Source: CAVTJL01 sp963828215 (lineage in GTDB: Bacteria; Pseudomonadota; Alphaproteobacteria; Geminicoccales; Geminicoccaceae). Taken from it: DNA of 64,000 nt. Shown here one piece after another: positions 1 to 9,563 of the stretch (position 1 is the stretch's first letter; the number at the start of each line of letters is the position of its first letter). A program made the translations under genes and the position numbers. The stretch is taken from assembly GCA_963828215.1 (NCBI GenBank), contig CAWHFO010000059.1, positions 248,001-312,000 on the forward strand, given 5' to 3'. The notes under the pieces are model-generated. The model was not told the DNA's origin. It searched no databases and saw nothing but the letters and a program-made list of their open reading frames with translations.

Positions 1-183
1 GGTGCGGACGGTGACGCCGGTGGCATCGCGGATCTCCTGCGCCGTCGTCTCGAGAGCCTCCGAGCCACGGGCGTTGATCACGAGATGGACGCCATTCTCG
101 GCGAGCGAGAGCGCGCAGGCCCGGCCCAGCCCCTTGCTCGCGGCACAAACGATTGCCGTCTTACCGGCGATGCCCAGATCCAT
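1..183 (-). CDS. SDR-family oxidoreductase (N-terminal part, cut by window edge)
   Basis: The first 61 residues of a short-chain dehydrogenase/reductase are visible; the rest lies beyond the left edge. The Rossmann start MDLGIAGKTAIVCAASKGLG carries the cofactor-binding TGxxxGxG element in the variant form CAASKGLG. The downstream 'NARG' stretch at the end of beta-2 is typical of NAD(P)-dependent SDRs. The start at 183 gives a canonical SDR N-terminus. The gene lies 25 bp downstream of hdaA on the same strand, so co-transcription is possible. The substrate cannot be told from this fragment. Confidence 0.8.
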   Translation of the reverse strand, partial: MDLGIAGKTAIVCAASKGLGRACALSLAENGVHLVINARGSEALETTAQEIRDATGVTVRT

Positions 184-208
184 CGGTTCCGCTCCTCCCA
201 AATGCCCG

Positions 209-982
209 CTATCGGGTCGCCCGTGTCCCGGCGAGGTCGCCCACCGCCTCGTCCTCACCCGTCCTGGTCGTCTCGATGACGGATCGGGCGAGATGAAGGC
301 CGACCGGCCGTCGGGCGCGCAGGGACGCCCGATCGAGGGCATCGACCAGCCGGCGCGCCGCCGCGAAGGACCGCTCCATCCGCGCCAGCAGATAGCGGAC
401 GACGCCGGCCTCGACCGCGAGCTGCCGATCGGCGAGCTGCTTGACGAGCACCGCCGCCAGAAGCGCATCGTCCGGCGGCTCGAGATGGACCGTCCAGGCG
501 GTCGCCAGCCGGGAGCGCAGGTCGGGAAGCCGGCAGGGCCAGGCGGCGAGCGGCCGCCGGGCGGTGAGCAGCAGATGCCCGCCGCGCTCGGCCAGCAGGT
601 TGTAGAGGTGGAGGAGAAGGGTCTCGTCGGCCACATGATCCGCGTTCTCGACGACCGCGGCACGCAGCGCGCCCAGCCGGTGCAGCGGATCGGCGATCGA
701 CCACACCTCGGCCGCCGCCATGAACCGCGCCCCGGCCCGGTCCGCCCAGATGCGGGCCAGGTGGGTCTTCCCCGATCCCTCGGGGCCGTCCAGGACGAGC
801 GCCACCGACGGCCATCTGGGCCAGGCCAGAACGGCGGCGAGCGCCGCCTCGTTGGTCGGCGCCACCTGGAACTCGGCTACCGTCGATCCCTCGACGAGCG
901 GGAACTCGAGAACGAGCTGGCGATGATCCTCGAAAGCGATCGCCGGGATCCCGGGCTCGGGCGTTCGCCGCTCCGTCGCCAT
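209..982 (-). CDS. hdaA: DnaA-related regulatory ATPase HdaA
   Basis: A 257-residue AAA+ protein of the DnaA/Hda family. In alphaproteobacteria HdaA works with the beta clamp to stimulate ATP hydrolysis by DnaA and so prevents over-initiation. Walker A is clear near residue 68 (GPEGSGKTHL), followed by a sensor-like ENADH segment near residue 112. No DnaA domain IV DNA-binding region is present, as expected for Hda. The extreme N-terminus lacks an obvious QxxLPL clamp motif but has QLVLEF near residue 22, which fits a clamp-binding motif. It sits 23 bp after the CDP-alcohol phosphatidyltransferase gene, an arrangement I recall from other Rhodospirillales. Confidence 0.85.
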   Translation of the reverse strand: MATERRTPEPGIPAIAFEDHRQLVLEFPLVEGSTVAEFQVAPTNEAALAAVLAWPRWPSVALVLDGPEGSGKTHLARIWADRAGARFMAAAEVWSIADPLHRLGALRAAVVENADHVADETLLLHLYNLLAERGGHLLLTARRPLAAWPCRLPDLRSRLATAWTVHLEPPDDALLAAVLVKQLADRQLAVEAGVVRYLLARMERSFAAARRLVDALDRASLRARRPVGLHLARSVIETTRTGEDEAVGDLAGTRATR

Positions 983-1005
983 GCGGGTCTCGGGCAGGCT
1001 CGCCG

Positions 1006-1641
1006 TCAGGCGCGGGTCCGGCGCTCGCCGGCCGCCTCGAGACGCAGCCCGGCGCCCACATAGGCCAGAGCGGAGGTGGCGGTGAAGACGGCCACCAGAG
1101 GAACCAGGATCTCGATGACCGGTGTCGCGTCCGCGATGTCGCCCAGGCGCGCCAGCACGAAGCCCAGCAGGGTGAGCTGGACGAAGGTGCAGATCTTGCC
1201 GACCACGCGCGGCTCGATCCGGAAGGAGCGGAGGCGGTAGCGCAGCAGGGCCGTGCCGGCGACGAGCAGGATGTCCCGCCCGATGACCAGCGCCACGAGC
1301 GGGATCGGCACCGAGCCGTGGGCGCCGAGGACGAGGAACATGGCGCCGATGAGGAGCTTGTCCGCGGCCGGATCGAGCGCCGCGCCGAAAGAGGTGCAGC
1401 CGTTGATCCGCTTGGCCACGAAGCCGTCCGCCACGTCGCTGAGCGCCGCCGCGAGAAACACCCAGAAGGCCGCCCCGTAGGCGTCGCCCTCCAGCATCAC
1501 CACGAGCGGGACGACCAGAAAAAGCCTCGCTATCGTCAAGAGGTTCGCAAGATTCCTGTAGGCTTGTACCAGTGATCGTCCCGCGAGCCGTGCGATCAGC
1601 CCTGCGGAGCGGGCTGGCCGGCCACGAGTAGCAATCGCCAT
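1006..1641 (-). CDS. CDP-alcohol phosphatidyltransferase family membrane protein
   Basis: A 211-residue membrane enzyme with the family signature DG-x2-AR-x8-G-x3-D-x3-D in the form DVADGFVAKR followed by GAALDPAADK (roughly residues 68-98). The Asp residues bind the metal and CDP moiety. Several hydrophobic segments follow (around residues 35-60, 100-125, 145-165 and 175-200). It probably transfers a phosphatidyl group to an alcohol, as PgsA does, but the acceptor is not evident; phosphatidylglycerophosphate synthase is one possibility. Its start overlaps the end of the upstream DUF2066 gene by 46 bp, which suggests translational coupling. A more downstream start is possible because the first 30 residues are not conserved-looking. 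Confidence 0.75.
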   Translation of the reverse strand: MAIATRGRPARSAGLIARLAGRSLVQAYRNLANLLTIARLFLVVPLVVMLEGDAYGAAFWVFLAAALSDVADGFVAKRINGCTSFGAALDPAADKLLIGAMFLVLGAHGSVPIPLVALVIGRDILLVAGTALLRYRLRSFRIEPRVVGKICTFVQLTLLGFVLARLGDIADATPVIEILVPLVAVFTATSALAYVGAGLRLEAAGERRTRA

Positions 1642-2795
1642 TGATTGTTCTCCGAGGACAACTCCAGACCGTGGCGGCCGAGAGCGTCCTTCAATTTGCC
1701 GACATCCCCCGCATAGGTCAGGGCCACCTCGGCCCGGTCACGAGCGAAGCTCGCCACGCGCACCTCGCGCACCTCCGACATGCTATCCACTTGGTGCAGT
1801 ATCTGGACCCAGGTCGCAAGGTCGGCAAGCGGCACGGTGACGGTGATGGTCGAGCTCGGGCCCGAGACGATGCCGCGCGCGGTCTTCCAGGAGGACTGCA
1901 GGCGGTCGATCGCGGCGCGGGCGGCCGTGGCCCAGATGTCCTCGCCGGCCGCGGGGCCGCTCGCCGCGCCGGTTGCCGGCGCCGTCGCGTCGAAGGCTAT
2001 CCGCTCGGTCGGCAGCGCGTTGCCGCCGAAGGCCCGGAGCACGACGGAGAGGGCGGCCGGAGGGGCCTCGGCGCCCGCCGCCTGCGCGGAATCGGTCGGC
2101 CCCGCGGTGCCGGTCGAGGGGGTGGCGACGGCCAGGACGACGTCGGTCACCTGGTAGCGCTGGGCCAGCTGGGCGAACGCCTGCGCGTCGCCGGCCTCGG
2201 CGGCGGCCGGCGACAGGGAGGCGATGTCGTCGATGTCGCCCAGCGGCAACACCAGGCGGAGAAGCGACTCGTCGGCGACCGCCGCCGCCCAGGCTTGGCG
2301 CCAAGCGGCATTGTCGGCCCAGAGGCCCAGTGTCCCCCCGCTCTGCTCGACTGCCGGGACGACCAGGATCGGCTCCGACTGCTGGTCGACGTAGGCGAGG
2401 CCCGCCGACCGGAGGAGGCCCTGAACCGCATCCGGGCGATAGCTGACATTGATGGTCGCGATGTAGCGGGTCGGTCCGACCTTCTCGGACGCGACCTCGT
2501 AGCTCTGGACATAGGCCTCCAGCGGGAGCGCCGCCGTCGAGGGAAGGCGCCCGGCCTCGTCCTCGGCGGTGAGCTCGCGCAGAAGACGCGTCAGCCCGTC
2601 GCGTTCCGCCTGCTCGATGGCCTGCTGGCGCGCGCTCACCGCATTGGCGGCGGTGACATCGGCCCGGACGCCGGCCACAGTGTAGAGAGCGGCCGCGTGG
2701 GGCAGGCCCGGCCCGCAGACCACGAGGACGGCAATCAGGATCGCCAGACGAAGGGCCATCGCTCTCCCGACCCGGAGCGGCGACGCGTGCCGCAT
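1596..2795 (-). CDS. DUF2066 domain periplasmic protein
   Basis: A 399-residue protein beginning with a signal-peptide-like segment (hydrophobic core MALRLAILIAVLVVCG, cleavage near PHAAA). The mature part starts LYTVAGVRADVTAANAVSAR, which I recognise as DUF2066. The start at 2795 has GGGAGA upstream at good spacing; 2759 (also with GGGAGAG) is an alternative. The reading frame stays open further upstream to 3146, but that part is antisense to purM and is not protein-like. It is divergent from purM with only 61 bp between the two starts. The molecular function of DUF2066 is unknown; the next genes concern lipid head groups and replication control. Confidence 0.75.
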   Translation of the reverse strand: MRHASPLRVGRAMALRLAILIAVLVVCGPGLPHAAALYTVAGVRADVTAANAVSARQQAIEQAERDGLTRLLRELTAEDEAGRLPSTAALPLEAYVQSYEVASEKVGPTRYIATINVSYRPDAVQGLLRSAGLAYVDQQSEPILVVPAVEQSGGTLGLWADNAAWRQAWAAAVADESLLRLVLPLGDIDDIASLSPAAAEAGDAQAFAQLAQRYQVTDVVLAVATPSTGTAGPTDSAQAAGAEAPPAALSVVLRAFGGNALPTERIAFDATAPATGAASGPAAGEDIWATAARAAIDRLQSSWKTARGIVSGPSSTITVTVPLADLATWVQILHQVDSMSEVREVRVASFARDRAEVALTYAGDVGKLKDALGRHGLELSSENNQWRLLLVAGQPAPQG

Positions 2796-2856
2796 TGCAT
2801 TGGTCTCCCACTCGCCTAAGCTCGGGCGCGGCGGTCCGGCCCGCCGCCTAATAGCC

Positions 2857-3948
2857 ATGGCGTCGGGGATGACACAAGGGAAGGGGATCGGCGACCGGTA
2901 CCGCGGTGCGGGGGTCGACATCGCCGCCGGCAATGCGCTGGTCGAGCGCCTGAAGCCTCTCGCCCGAGCCACTGTCCGCCGGGGCTCCATCACCGGGCTG
3001 GGCGGCTTCGGCGCCGTCTTCGACCTGGCCAGGGAGGGCTTTCGGGATCCGCTTCTGATCGCCACGACGGACGGCGTCGGCACCAAGGTCCTCACGGGTC
3101 TCGAGACGGGTCGGGTCAGGGGCCTCGGCATCGACCTCGTCGCCATGTGCGTGAACGATCTCGTCGTGCAGGGTGCGGAGCCCCTCTTCTTCCTGGACTA
3201 TTTCGCAACCGGCCGGCTCGACGCGGCGACGGCGATTGCGGTGCTCGAGGGCATCAGCGAGGGCTGCGCATCGGTGGGCTGCGCCCTCGTCGGCGGCGAG
3301 ACGGCGGAGATGCCGGGCCTCTATGCGGCCGGCCATTTCGATCTCGCCGGCTTCGCCGTGGGAGCCGTCGAGCGCGACGCCCTCCTGCCGCGGCCGACCA
3401 TCGTCGGCGACCGCCTCCTCGGCCTCGCCTCCTCGGGCGTGCACAGCAACGGCTTCTCGCTGGTCAGGCAGATCGTGGAGGAGTTGGCCGCCGATCTCCG
3501 CGCCCCGGCGCCGTTCGACACCCGCGTCACCCTCGGCGAGGCCCTGCTCCGGCCGACCCGGCTCTACGTGCGGAGCTGTCTCGCGGCTGCCCGCAGCGGG
3601 CGCGTGAAGGCGATGGCGCACATCACCGGCGGCGGCATCGTCGAGAACCTGCCGCGTGTCCTGCCCAGGGAGCAGGTCGCCCGCATCGACGCTCGCCGCT
3701 GGCCGCTGCCGGGCGTGTTCGGCTGGCTCAGGCGGTGCGGCGGGCTCGGCGCCGGAGAGCTGGCCCGGACCTTCAATGCCGGGATCGGCATGGTGCTGGT
3801 CGCAGCCCCCGAGACCGTGACCGCTCTCCGACACGACCTGGAGAGCGCCGGCGAGACGGTCTTCGAGATCGGCGAGATCGTGGCCGGGGACGGGCCTCCG
3901 CGGGTGGAGCTGATCGGCACCGAGGAGGCATGGCTGGTCGACGGATAG
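2857..3948 (+). CDS. purM: Phosphoribosylformylglycinamidine cyclo-ligase (AIR synthetase)
   Basis: This 363-residue enzyme closes the imidazole ring in step five of purine synthesis, making AIR from FGAM and ATP. The N-terminus YRGAGVDIAAGNALVERLKP is typical, followed by LIATTDGVGTKV (metal/ATP loop), VNDLVVQGAEPLFFLDY and GCALVGGETAEMPGLY, all hallmark PurM segments. The start at 2857 gives the expected length; 2869 is also possible. The frame open from 2800 adds a non-conserved leader. The 3' end overlaps purN by 19 bp, the usual purMN operon. Confidence 0.97.
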   Translation: MASGMTQGKGIGDRYRGAGVDIAAGNALVERLKPLARATVRRGSITGLGGFGAVFDLAREGFRDPLLIATTDGVGTKVLTGLETGRVRGLGIDLVAMCVNDLVVQGAEPLFFLDYFATGRLDAATAIAVLEGISEGCASVGCALVGGETAEMPGLYAAGHFDLAGFAVGAVERDALLPRPTIVGDRLLGLASSGVHSNGFSLVRQIVEELAADLRAPAPFDTRVTLGEALLRPTRLYVRSCLAAARSGRVKAMAHITGGGIVENLPRVLPREQVARIDARRWPLPGVFGWLRRCGGLGAGELARTFNAGIGMVLVAAPETVTALRHDLESAGETVFEIGEIVAGDGPPRVELIGTEEAWLVDG

Positions 3949-4607
3949 CGGTCCTGATCTCGGGGTCCGGCACCAATCTCGAGGCCCTGATCGGTGCCAC
4001 GCGGGAGACCGGCTTCCCGGCAGAGATCCGCCTCGTCCTCAGCAATCGCGAGGACGCCTACGGGCTGGTCCGCGCCGAGCGGGCGGGCATCCCCAGGGCC
4101 GTCGTGGACCACAGGGCCTACCCGACCCGCACACGCTTCGAGGGCGAGGTCGACGCCCGCCTGCGCGACGCCGGGGTCGAGATCGTCTGTCTCGCAGGCT
4201 TCATGCGCCTTCTCACCGAGCCCTTCGTCGAGGCCTGGCGCGACCGGCTCCTGAACATCCACCCCTCTCTGCTCCCGGCCTTCCCCGGCCTCGACCCGCA
4301 TACGCGGGTGTTGGCGGCGGGAGCCCGCGTCACCGGCTGCACGGTCCACATCGTTCGGCCCGCCGTCGACAGCGGCCCGATCATCCTCCAGGGCGTCGTC
4401 CCCGTGCTCGAGGGCGACACGGCGGACAGGCTGGGCGCCCGCGTGCTCGAGATCGAGCATGTCTGCTACCCGCTGGCCCTCGGGCTCATGGCCTCGGGCG
4501 AGGTCGCGGTGAGAGGCGAGCAGGTGATCGGGGCACCCTCGACGGGCGTCGCCCGTCTGGTGCTGCACCCGTCCCTGCTTCAGGCCGGCGCGGCGCGGGA
4601 GACCTGA
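3930..4607 (+). CDS. purN: Phosphoribosylglycinamide formyltransferase
   Basis: 225 residues. It transfers formyl from 10-formyl-THF to GAR in purine synthesis. Visible are the N-terminal RIAVLISGSGTNLEAL phosphate loop, the VLSNR strand, the FMRLL loop, and the catalytic LLNIHPSLLPAFPGLDPH segment with the conserved Asn and His. TGCTVHIVRPAVDSGPII carries the conserved Asp. The ATG at 3930 is inside the end of purM, so the two genes are translationally coupled. The tail after residue 205 is less conserved. Confidence 0.96.
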   Translation: MAGRRIAVLISGSGTNLEALIGATRETGFPAEIRLVLSNREDAYGLVRAERAGIPRAVVDHRAYPTRTRFEGEVDARLRDAGVEIVCLAGFMRLLTEPFVEAWRDRLLNIHPSLLPAFPGLDPHTRVLAAGARVTGCTVHIVRPAVDSGPIILQGVVPVLEGDTADRLGARVLEIEHVCYPLALGLMASGEVAVRGEQVIGAPSTGVARLVLHPSLLQAGAARET

Positions 4608-4654
4608 GGGCCTCGCTGCTCCCTGCGCCGGCCTGCGGCGAGGACGGGAGCGCC

Positions 4655-5077
4655 TCAGCCGACGATCTCGATCCCGGCGAAGAAAAAGGCGATCTCGACG
4701 CGGGCGTTCTCGGCGCTGTCCGAGCCGTGCGCCGAGTTGGCCTCGATGCTCTCGGCGAAATCCTTGCGGACGGTGCCCGCCGCAGCCTTGGCCGGATCGG
4801 TGGCGCCCATCACGTCGCGGTTCCTGGCGACGGCCTCCTCGCCCTCGAGCACCTGCGCCACGATGGGCCCGGAGGTCATGAAGGCGCAGAGCGAGGCGAA
4901 GAACGGCCGCTCGCGGTGCACGGCGTAGAACGCCTCGGCCTGGGGCCGTGTCAGCTGGAGGCGCTTCTGCGCGACGATCCTCAGGCCCGCCTTCTCGAAG
5001 CGATCGTTGATGGCCCCGGTGAGATTGCGCCGGGTGGCATCCGGCTTGATGATCGACAGCGTCCGCTCGACGGCCAT
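4655..5077 (-). CDS. ndk: Nucleoside diphosphate kinase
   Basis: A 140-residue NDK that balances NTP and dNTP pools by phosphohistidine transfer. It starts MAVERTLSIIKPDATRRNL, as family members do. The active-site histidine is in NSAHGSDSAENA near residue 117. The AIFFF-like C-terminus reads EIAFFFAGIEIVG. GAAGAGG precedes the ATG. An open frame continues upstream to 5914, but it is antisense-type sequence over holC and pepA. The gene is convergent with purN and lies 59 bp from holC. Confidence 0.97.
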   Translation of the reverse strand: MAVERTLSIIKPDATRRNLTGAINDRFEKAGLRIVAQKRLQLTRPQAEAFYAVHRERPFFASLCAFMTSGPIVAQVLEGEEAVARNRDVMGATDPAKAAAGTVRKDFAESIEANSAHGSDSAENARVEIAFFFAGIEIVG

Positions 5078-5136
5078 GGGTGCCTCTTCGATGATGGGGT
5101 GGCTGGGCCCGATCGGGCGGTCAGCGTCGGCGCGCC

Positions 5137-5631
5137 TTATACCGAGCCCCCCGGGTCCGCGGAAGTGCCGAGCGGCCCCGCCTCGCGCGCCGCCGTCCAG
5201 CCGCCCCGGGCGTTCTGCTGCCAATAGACGAGCCGGTGGCCGTCGGCTCGCGCCGCCCGCCAGCGCTGCCGCGCGGTCAGGACGGCCTCCTCGTCCTTGC
5301 CGTCGAACAGGTCGAGAACCCGGGCGAAGCTCGCGGCATCCTGCATGGAGGCCGCCTCCACCAGCAGCAGGACCGTCGCGCCGTTCGGGTTCTCGCACGC
5401 CGTCGTGAGCCAGATCGGCTGGTGCTCCGCCAGGCCGTCCGCCTGCGAGCCGTGGGGCAGGAAGGACTCGCGGCTGTACTGCCAGAGATGGCGGTCGAGG
5501 GCCTCGAGACGCTCGGCGGTCGACGCCCGCAGCACCGCCCGCTGGCCGCTCGCGAGAATCTTCTCCAGGAGGCGCGGCAGGGCGTCCTCGAGACCGCTCC
5601 GCGTCAGGTGATAGAATCCGATCTCCGCCAC
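5137..5631 (-). CDS. holC: DNA polymerase III subunit chi
   Basis: 164 residues. It begins MAEIGFYHLTRSGLEDALPR, matching the alphaproteobacterial chi subunit (HolC). Further family-like segments are LWQYSRESFLPHG and HQPIWLTT. Chi links the clamp loader to single-strand binding protein at the replication fork. It is 3 bp downstream of the pepA reading frame, so pepA-holC is one transcription unit, a common alphaproteobacterial arrangement. The C-terminal 20 residues (after AAREAG) look non-conserved. Confidence 0.9.
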   Translation of the reverse strand: MAEIGFYHLTRSGLEDALPRLLEKILASGQRAVLRASTAERLEALDRHLWQYSRESFLPHGSQADGLAEHQPIWLTTACENPNGATVLLLVEAASMQDAASFARVLDLFDGKDEEAVLTARQRWRAARADGHRLVYWQQNARGGWTAAREAGPLGTSADPGGSV

Positions 5632-5634
5632 CGA

Positions 5635-7132
5635 TCAGCCTTCCCCGGCCCGCACCTCGAATCGATCCAGGACCAGCTGATCGAGCAGCCTGACACCGAA
5701 TCCGGTCGCCCCCTTCGGGGCCAATGGCAGGTCGCGCGAGGACCAGGCCACGCCGGCGATGTCGAGATGCGCCCAGGGCACCTTGCCCACGAATTGCTGA
5801 AGAAACACCGCCCCGGCCGTGGCACCCGCCTGACGCGCCCGGCCGACGTTCTTGAGATCGGCGATATCGGAGCGGATGTGCTTCTCGTAGGCCTTGCCCA
5901 GGGGCATTCGCCACAGCCGCTCGCCGACCTCGGCCCCGGCTGCCTGGAGCTGCGCCGCGAGGTCGTCATCGCTGGCGAACAGCCCCGCCTGCTCATGGCC
6001 GAGGGCCACGATGACGGCCCCGGTCAGGGTAGCGAGGTCGACGACCGCCTTGGGCTTGAAGCGCTCGCACGCGTACCAAAGCACGTCGGCCAGCACGAGC
6101 CGGCCCTCCGCATCCGTGTTGACCACCTCGATGGTCTTGCCGGACATGGCTTTCACCACGTCGCCCGGCCGCTGGGCCATGCCCGAGGGCATGTTCTCGA
6201 CGAGGCCGATCAGGCCCACGACGTTCGCCCGTGCCCGACGGCCCGCCAGGGCGCGCATCGCCCCGAACACGGCGGCGGCACCCCCCATGTCCCACTTCAT
6301 CTCCTCCATGCCCGATGCCTGCTTGAGGGAGAGCCCGCCACTGTCGAAGCAGACCCCCTTGCCGACCAGGGCCAGCGGCGCCTCCTCGGCACCACCCTGC
6401 CAGCGCATGACCACGACGAAGGGGGCAGGACGCTGCCCTGGGCGACCGCCAGCAGCGCCCTCATGCCGAGGCTCTGCAGCTTCTCGGTGTCGAGGATCTC
6501 CACCTCCACGCCGAGCGGCTGGAGCTCGAGGCAGGCGTCGGCGAAGGCCCCGGGTGTCAGCACGTTGGCCGGCTCTGAAACGAGATCCCGGGCCCGTGCC
6601 ACCGCCTGGGCCTGCGCCCCGAGGCGGTCGGCCAGCGCCTCGGCCCCGGTCACGCCGAATGTCAGGGCCTCGAGCCGACGCGGCTCGTCCTCGCCCTCCG
6701 GCGCTGTGATACCTCCCGAACCGATAGCTCCTGAGCTGGGCGCCCAGGGCCAGGCGAAAGGCGACCTCGTCCGTCTCGTGACCGAGCGCCAGGCCGCTCG
6801 CCGGCGCCACGTGGGCCGAGGTCACCTGCGCGGCACCGAGCTTCGCGGCCAGGGCACCGCCCAGCTCCTCGAGGTCCAGCCGCGTCGTGACCTCCGGGCT
6901 TGCCGGCGACCAGCACCAGAAGCCTGTCCAGGCTGAGCCCGGAGGGCAACAGCAGGTCGATAATGTGACCGTGCTTGCGCCGTTTTCCGGCCAGATCCAG
7001 CGCCTTCCGGATCAGGCCGCCGGCGCGGGCATCGACAAGCGCGGCACTCTCGCTCAGCGTGCCCTCATGGTCGACGAGCACGACGAGGACACCCCTGTCA
7101 GCGGCCCCGGTGCCCGTGAACGCGATCTTCAT
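5635..7132 (-). CDS. pepA: Leucyl (cytosol) aminopeptidase PepA, broken by three frameshifts
   Basis: M17 leucyl aminopeptidase, a di-metal hexameric peptidase that removes N-terminal residues. The protein must be read through three frames. The N-terminal domain starts at 7132 (MKIAFTGTGAADRGVLVVLV) and shifts near 6895 into VTTRLDLEELGG. It shifts again near 6700 into EDEPRRLEALTFGVTGAE, and again near 6425 into the catalytic domain. The catalytic part is intact: VGKGVCFDSGGLSLK with the metal-binding Lys and Asp, and the family signature NTDAEGRLVLAD. The shift near 6425 lies in a run of five C. I favour sequencing error over true loss because the coding signal is preserved on both sides of every break. 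Confidence 0.88.
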
Positions 7133-7205
7133 GTCGTCTCTTCCCTCTCGATCCGCCCGATGCCCGAGGGCCCCCCGTCCGGGAGCCGGCCGCCGGCCCG
7201 CCCCC

Positions 7206-7235
7206 TTGGACGCTCAATCGGCGCCCCGCTAGAAC
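7206..7235 (+). promoter_or_regulatory. Candidate promoter for lptD operon
   Basis: TTGGAC at 7206-7211 and TAGAAC at 7230-7235 are separated by 18 bp, in the intergenic region between divergent pepA and lptD. The match to the sigma-70 consensus is moderate. The expected transcription start is about 35 bp before the lptD GTG codon. Confidence 0.35.
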
Positions 7236-7278
7236 GGAGCTGCGGGGCGCGTCAGGCGTCTATCAGACCGAGAGCAGC

Positions 7279-9550
7279 GTGACGATCGCATCGCTTCAAT
7301 CCCGGCCGGTCCTCCGCCGAGCCCGCCTCCGTCGCACCGCAGCGCTGGCGCTGCCCGTGGCCCTGGGCTGTCTCGCGACCGCCCAGGGGCCGGCGGTCGC
7401 CGCTCAGAAGGTGCCGGCGGGCACCGCGCCCAAGGCGACCAGCGCCAGCAAGTCCAAGGCGGACCAGATCCCGCTCGTCCTGACCTCCGACGCGCTGATC
7501 TTCGATACAGCCAAGAAGCTCGTGACGGCAGAGGGGAATGTCGAGCTGACTCGCGGCAACGACCGTCTCCTGGCCGATCGGCTGACCTATTTTCAGACCA
7601 CAGGGCAGGTCGAGGCCGTGGGCAATGTCGTCCTGATCCAGCCCGGGGGCCAGGCCTTCTTCGGCGACCGGCTCCAGATATCCGGCGACTTCAAGAACGC
7701 CGTGGTCGATCGGCTGAGCGCGCTGCTCGGACCTCGCGGTCGAGCCGCTGCCGTGAGCGGCACGCGCAGCGGGGGCACGATCGAGACCCTCGACAACGCG
7801 GTCTTCTCCCCCTGCCCCTTGTGCGCTGAGAACGGCAAACAGCCGCTGTGGCAGATCCGAGCGAAGCGGGTGGTCCGTGACGAGACCGCCCAGACGATCA
7901 CCTATCACAACGCCACGTTCGACTTTCTCGGCCTGCCGATCGCTTGGACACCCTACTTTTCCCAGCCGGACCCGACCGTCCAAAGGAAAACCGGGCTCCT
8001 GACACCGACCTTCGGCACCAGCTCGACACTGGGCCTCACGGCTGAGACGCCGTTCTACTACGACATCGCGCCGAACCGGGACCTGACGATCACGCCGCTT
8101 TTCACCAGCAAGCAGGGCACCGTGCTGCAGGGCCAGTATCGCGAGCTGCGCGACATCGGCGAGACGACCCTCGGCGGCAGCATCACCTATACCGACGCCT
8201 ATAGCTCCACCGACAAGCCGTCCGAGGGCCAGGAGATCCGGGGCGACATCCAGGGGCGTGGCCGCTACGATCTGGGCGACCAGTGGCAGTCGGGGTTCGA
8301 TGCATTCTGGACGACTGACAATACCTATCTGATGCGGTACAATTTCTCGAACGCCGATGTGCTGCAGAACGACCTCTATCTGCAGCGCCTGGCCGGGCTC
8401 GACTATTACGGCCTGCACGGCTACGCCTTCCAGACGCTGCGCGAGAACGACGAGCAGGGGACGATCCCGATCGTCCTGCCGCTCCTCGAGACCAAGATGC
8501 GGAGCTCGCCGCTTTCCGACGGATCCCACCTCACTCTCGACTTCGAGCTTCACGGCCCTCACCCGAACCGATGGGCTGGATACCCGCCGCCTGTCGACCG
8601 CGGCCGGCTGGGAGCGTCCGTGGGTCGGATCGATCGGCGACCTCTACTCGCTTCGCCTGAATCTCCGCGGCGACGCCTACCTCACCAACGGCAACCCGCA
8701 GAATTTTGGCTCGGAGGGCGGCTACAACACCGAGGGCCGCGCCCTGCCGCGGGCCACGCTCGATTGGAGCTGGCCGCTGGTCGCCGACACCGGAAGCTGG
8801 CACCACTCCCTCGAGCCCGTCGCGACCTTCAACCTCGCCCCTACGGGCGGCAACAGGGGCGAGATTCCGAACGAGGACAGCCAGGACTTCGAGTTCGACG
8901 AGACCAACGTCTTCGCCGCCGATCGCTTCCCGGGCCTGGACCGGGTGGACGGCGGCCCGCGCACGGCCTATGGCCTGCGCTTCGGATCGGTCGCGCCCCG
9001 CGGCCTGAGCATCAGCGGCGTCGTCGGCCAGAGCTACCAGTTCGGGAAAAAGACCGCCTTCGATGCCAACACCGGCATCACCAGGAAATTCTCCGACTAT
9101 GTCGGCAGCCTCGACTTCCGGCCGAGCTCGCTCCTCAATCTCAGCTACAGGTTCAGGCTCGACAAGCAGGACTTCTCGCTGCGCCGGAACGACCTTAATG
9201 CGGCGTTCGGGCCGCGGTGGGCTCGCTTCAACCTCGGCTACCTCCAGCTCTCCGACCAGCAGACCGACCTCGGGCCGCGCTCGGAGAAGCAGCTCACGGC
9301 AGGCCTCCGGCTGCAGGTCACGGACAACCTCGCTTTGGCCGCGCAAACGCGTCAGGACATCACGAAGGACACCCCCGTGTCCACGATGTTCGGGCTTCTA
9401 TATACCAACCCGTGCCTGACCATCGTGGCCGGCTTCGAGAAGTCGAACACCCAGACGGGCGATCTGAAGAACGAGACCACGTTCAAGATCCGCGTCACCC
9501 TGTCGGGACTCGGGACGGACACGAGCGGCTCGGGCCTGTTCGGCGGCTGA
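7279..9550 (+). CDS. lptD: LPS-assembly protein LptD, one frameshift
   Basis: Outer-membrane translocon subunit that places lipopolysaccharide in the outer leaflet. The N-terminus has a signal peptide (hydrophobic ALALPVALGCLATAQ, then AVAAQK). The OstA/LptA-like domain follows (LVLTSDALIFDTAKKLVTAE, then VEAVGNVVLIQPGG, about residues 70-150). Two Cys lie in FSPCPLCAENGK. The long C-terminal part is an alternating beta-barrel. The frame breaks near 8548 at CGGCCCTCACCC: upstream reads ...DFELHG, downstream continues as LTRTDGLDTRRLSTAAGWER in a second frame ending at 9550. The start codon is GTG at 7279; no in-frame ATG lies upstream. surA follows after 13 bp. Confidence 0.9.
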
Positions 9551-9563
9551 TCGGGAGGCGACC

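Noticed and set aside
2..1063. Long open frame on the plus strand over hdaA
   Set aside because: High GC leaves antisense frames open. The translation is Arg/Pro/Gly-rich without motifs, while the minus strand encodes HdaA.
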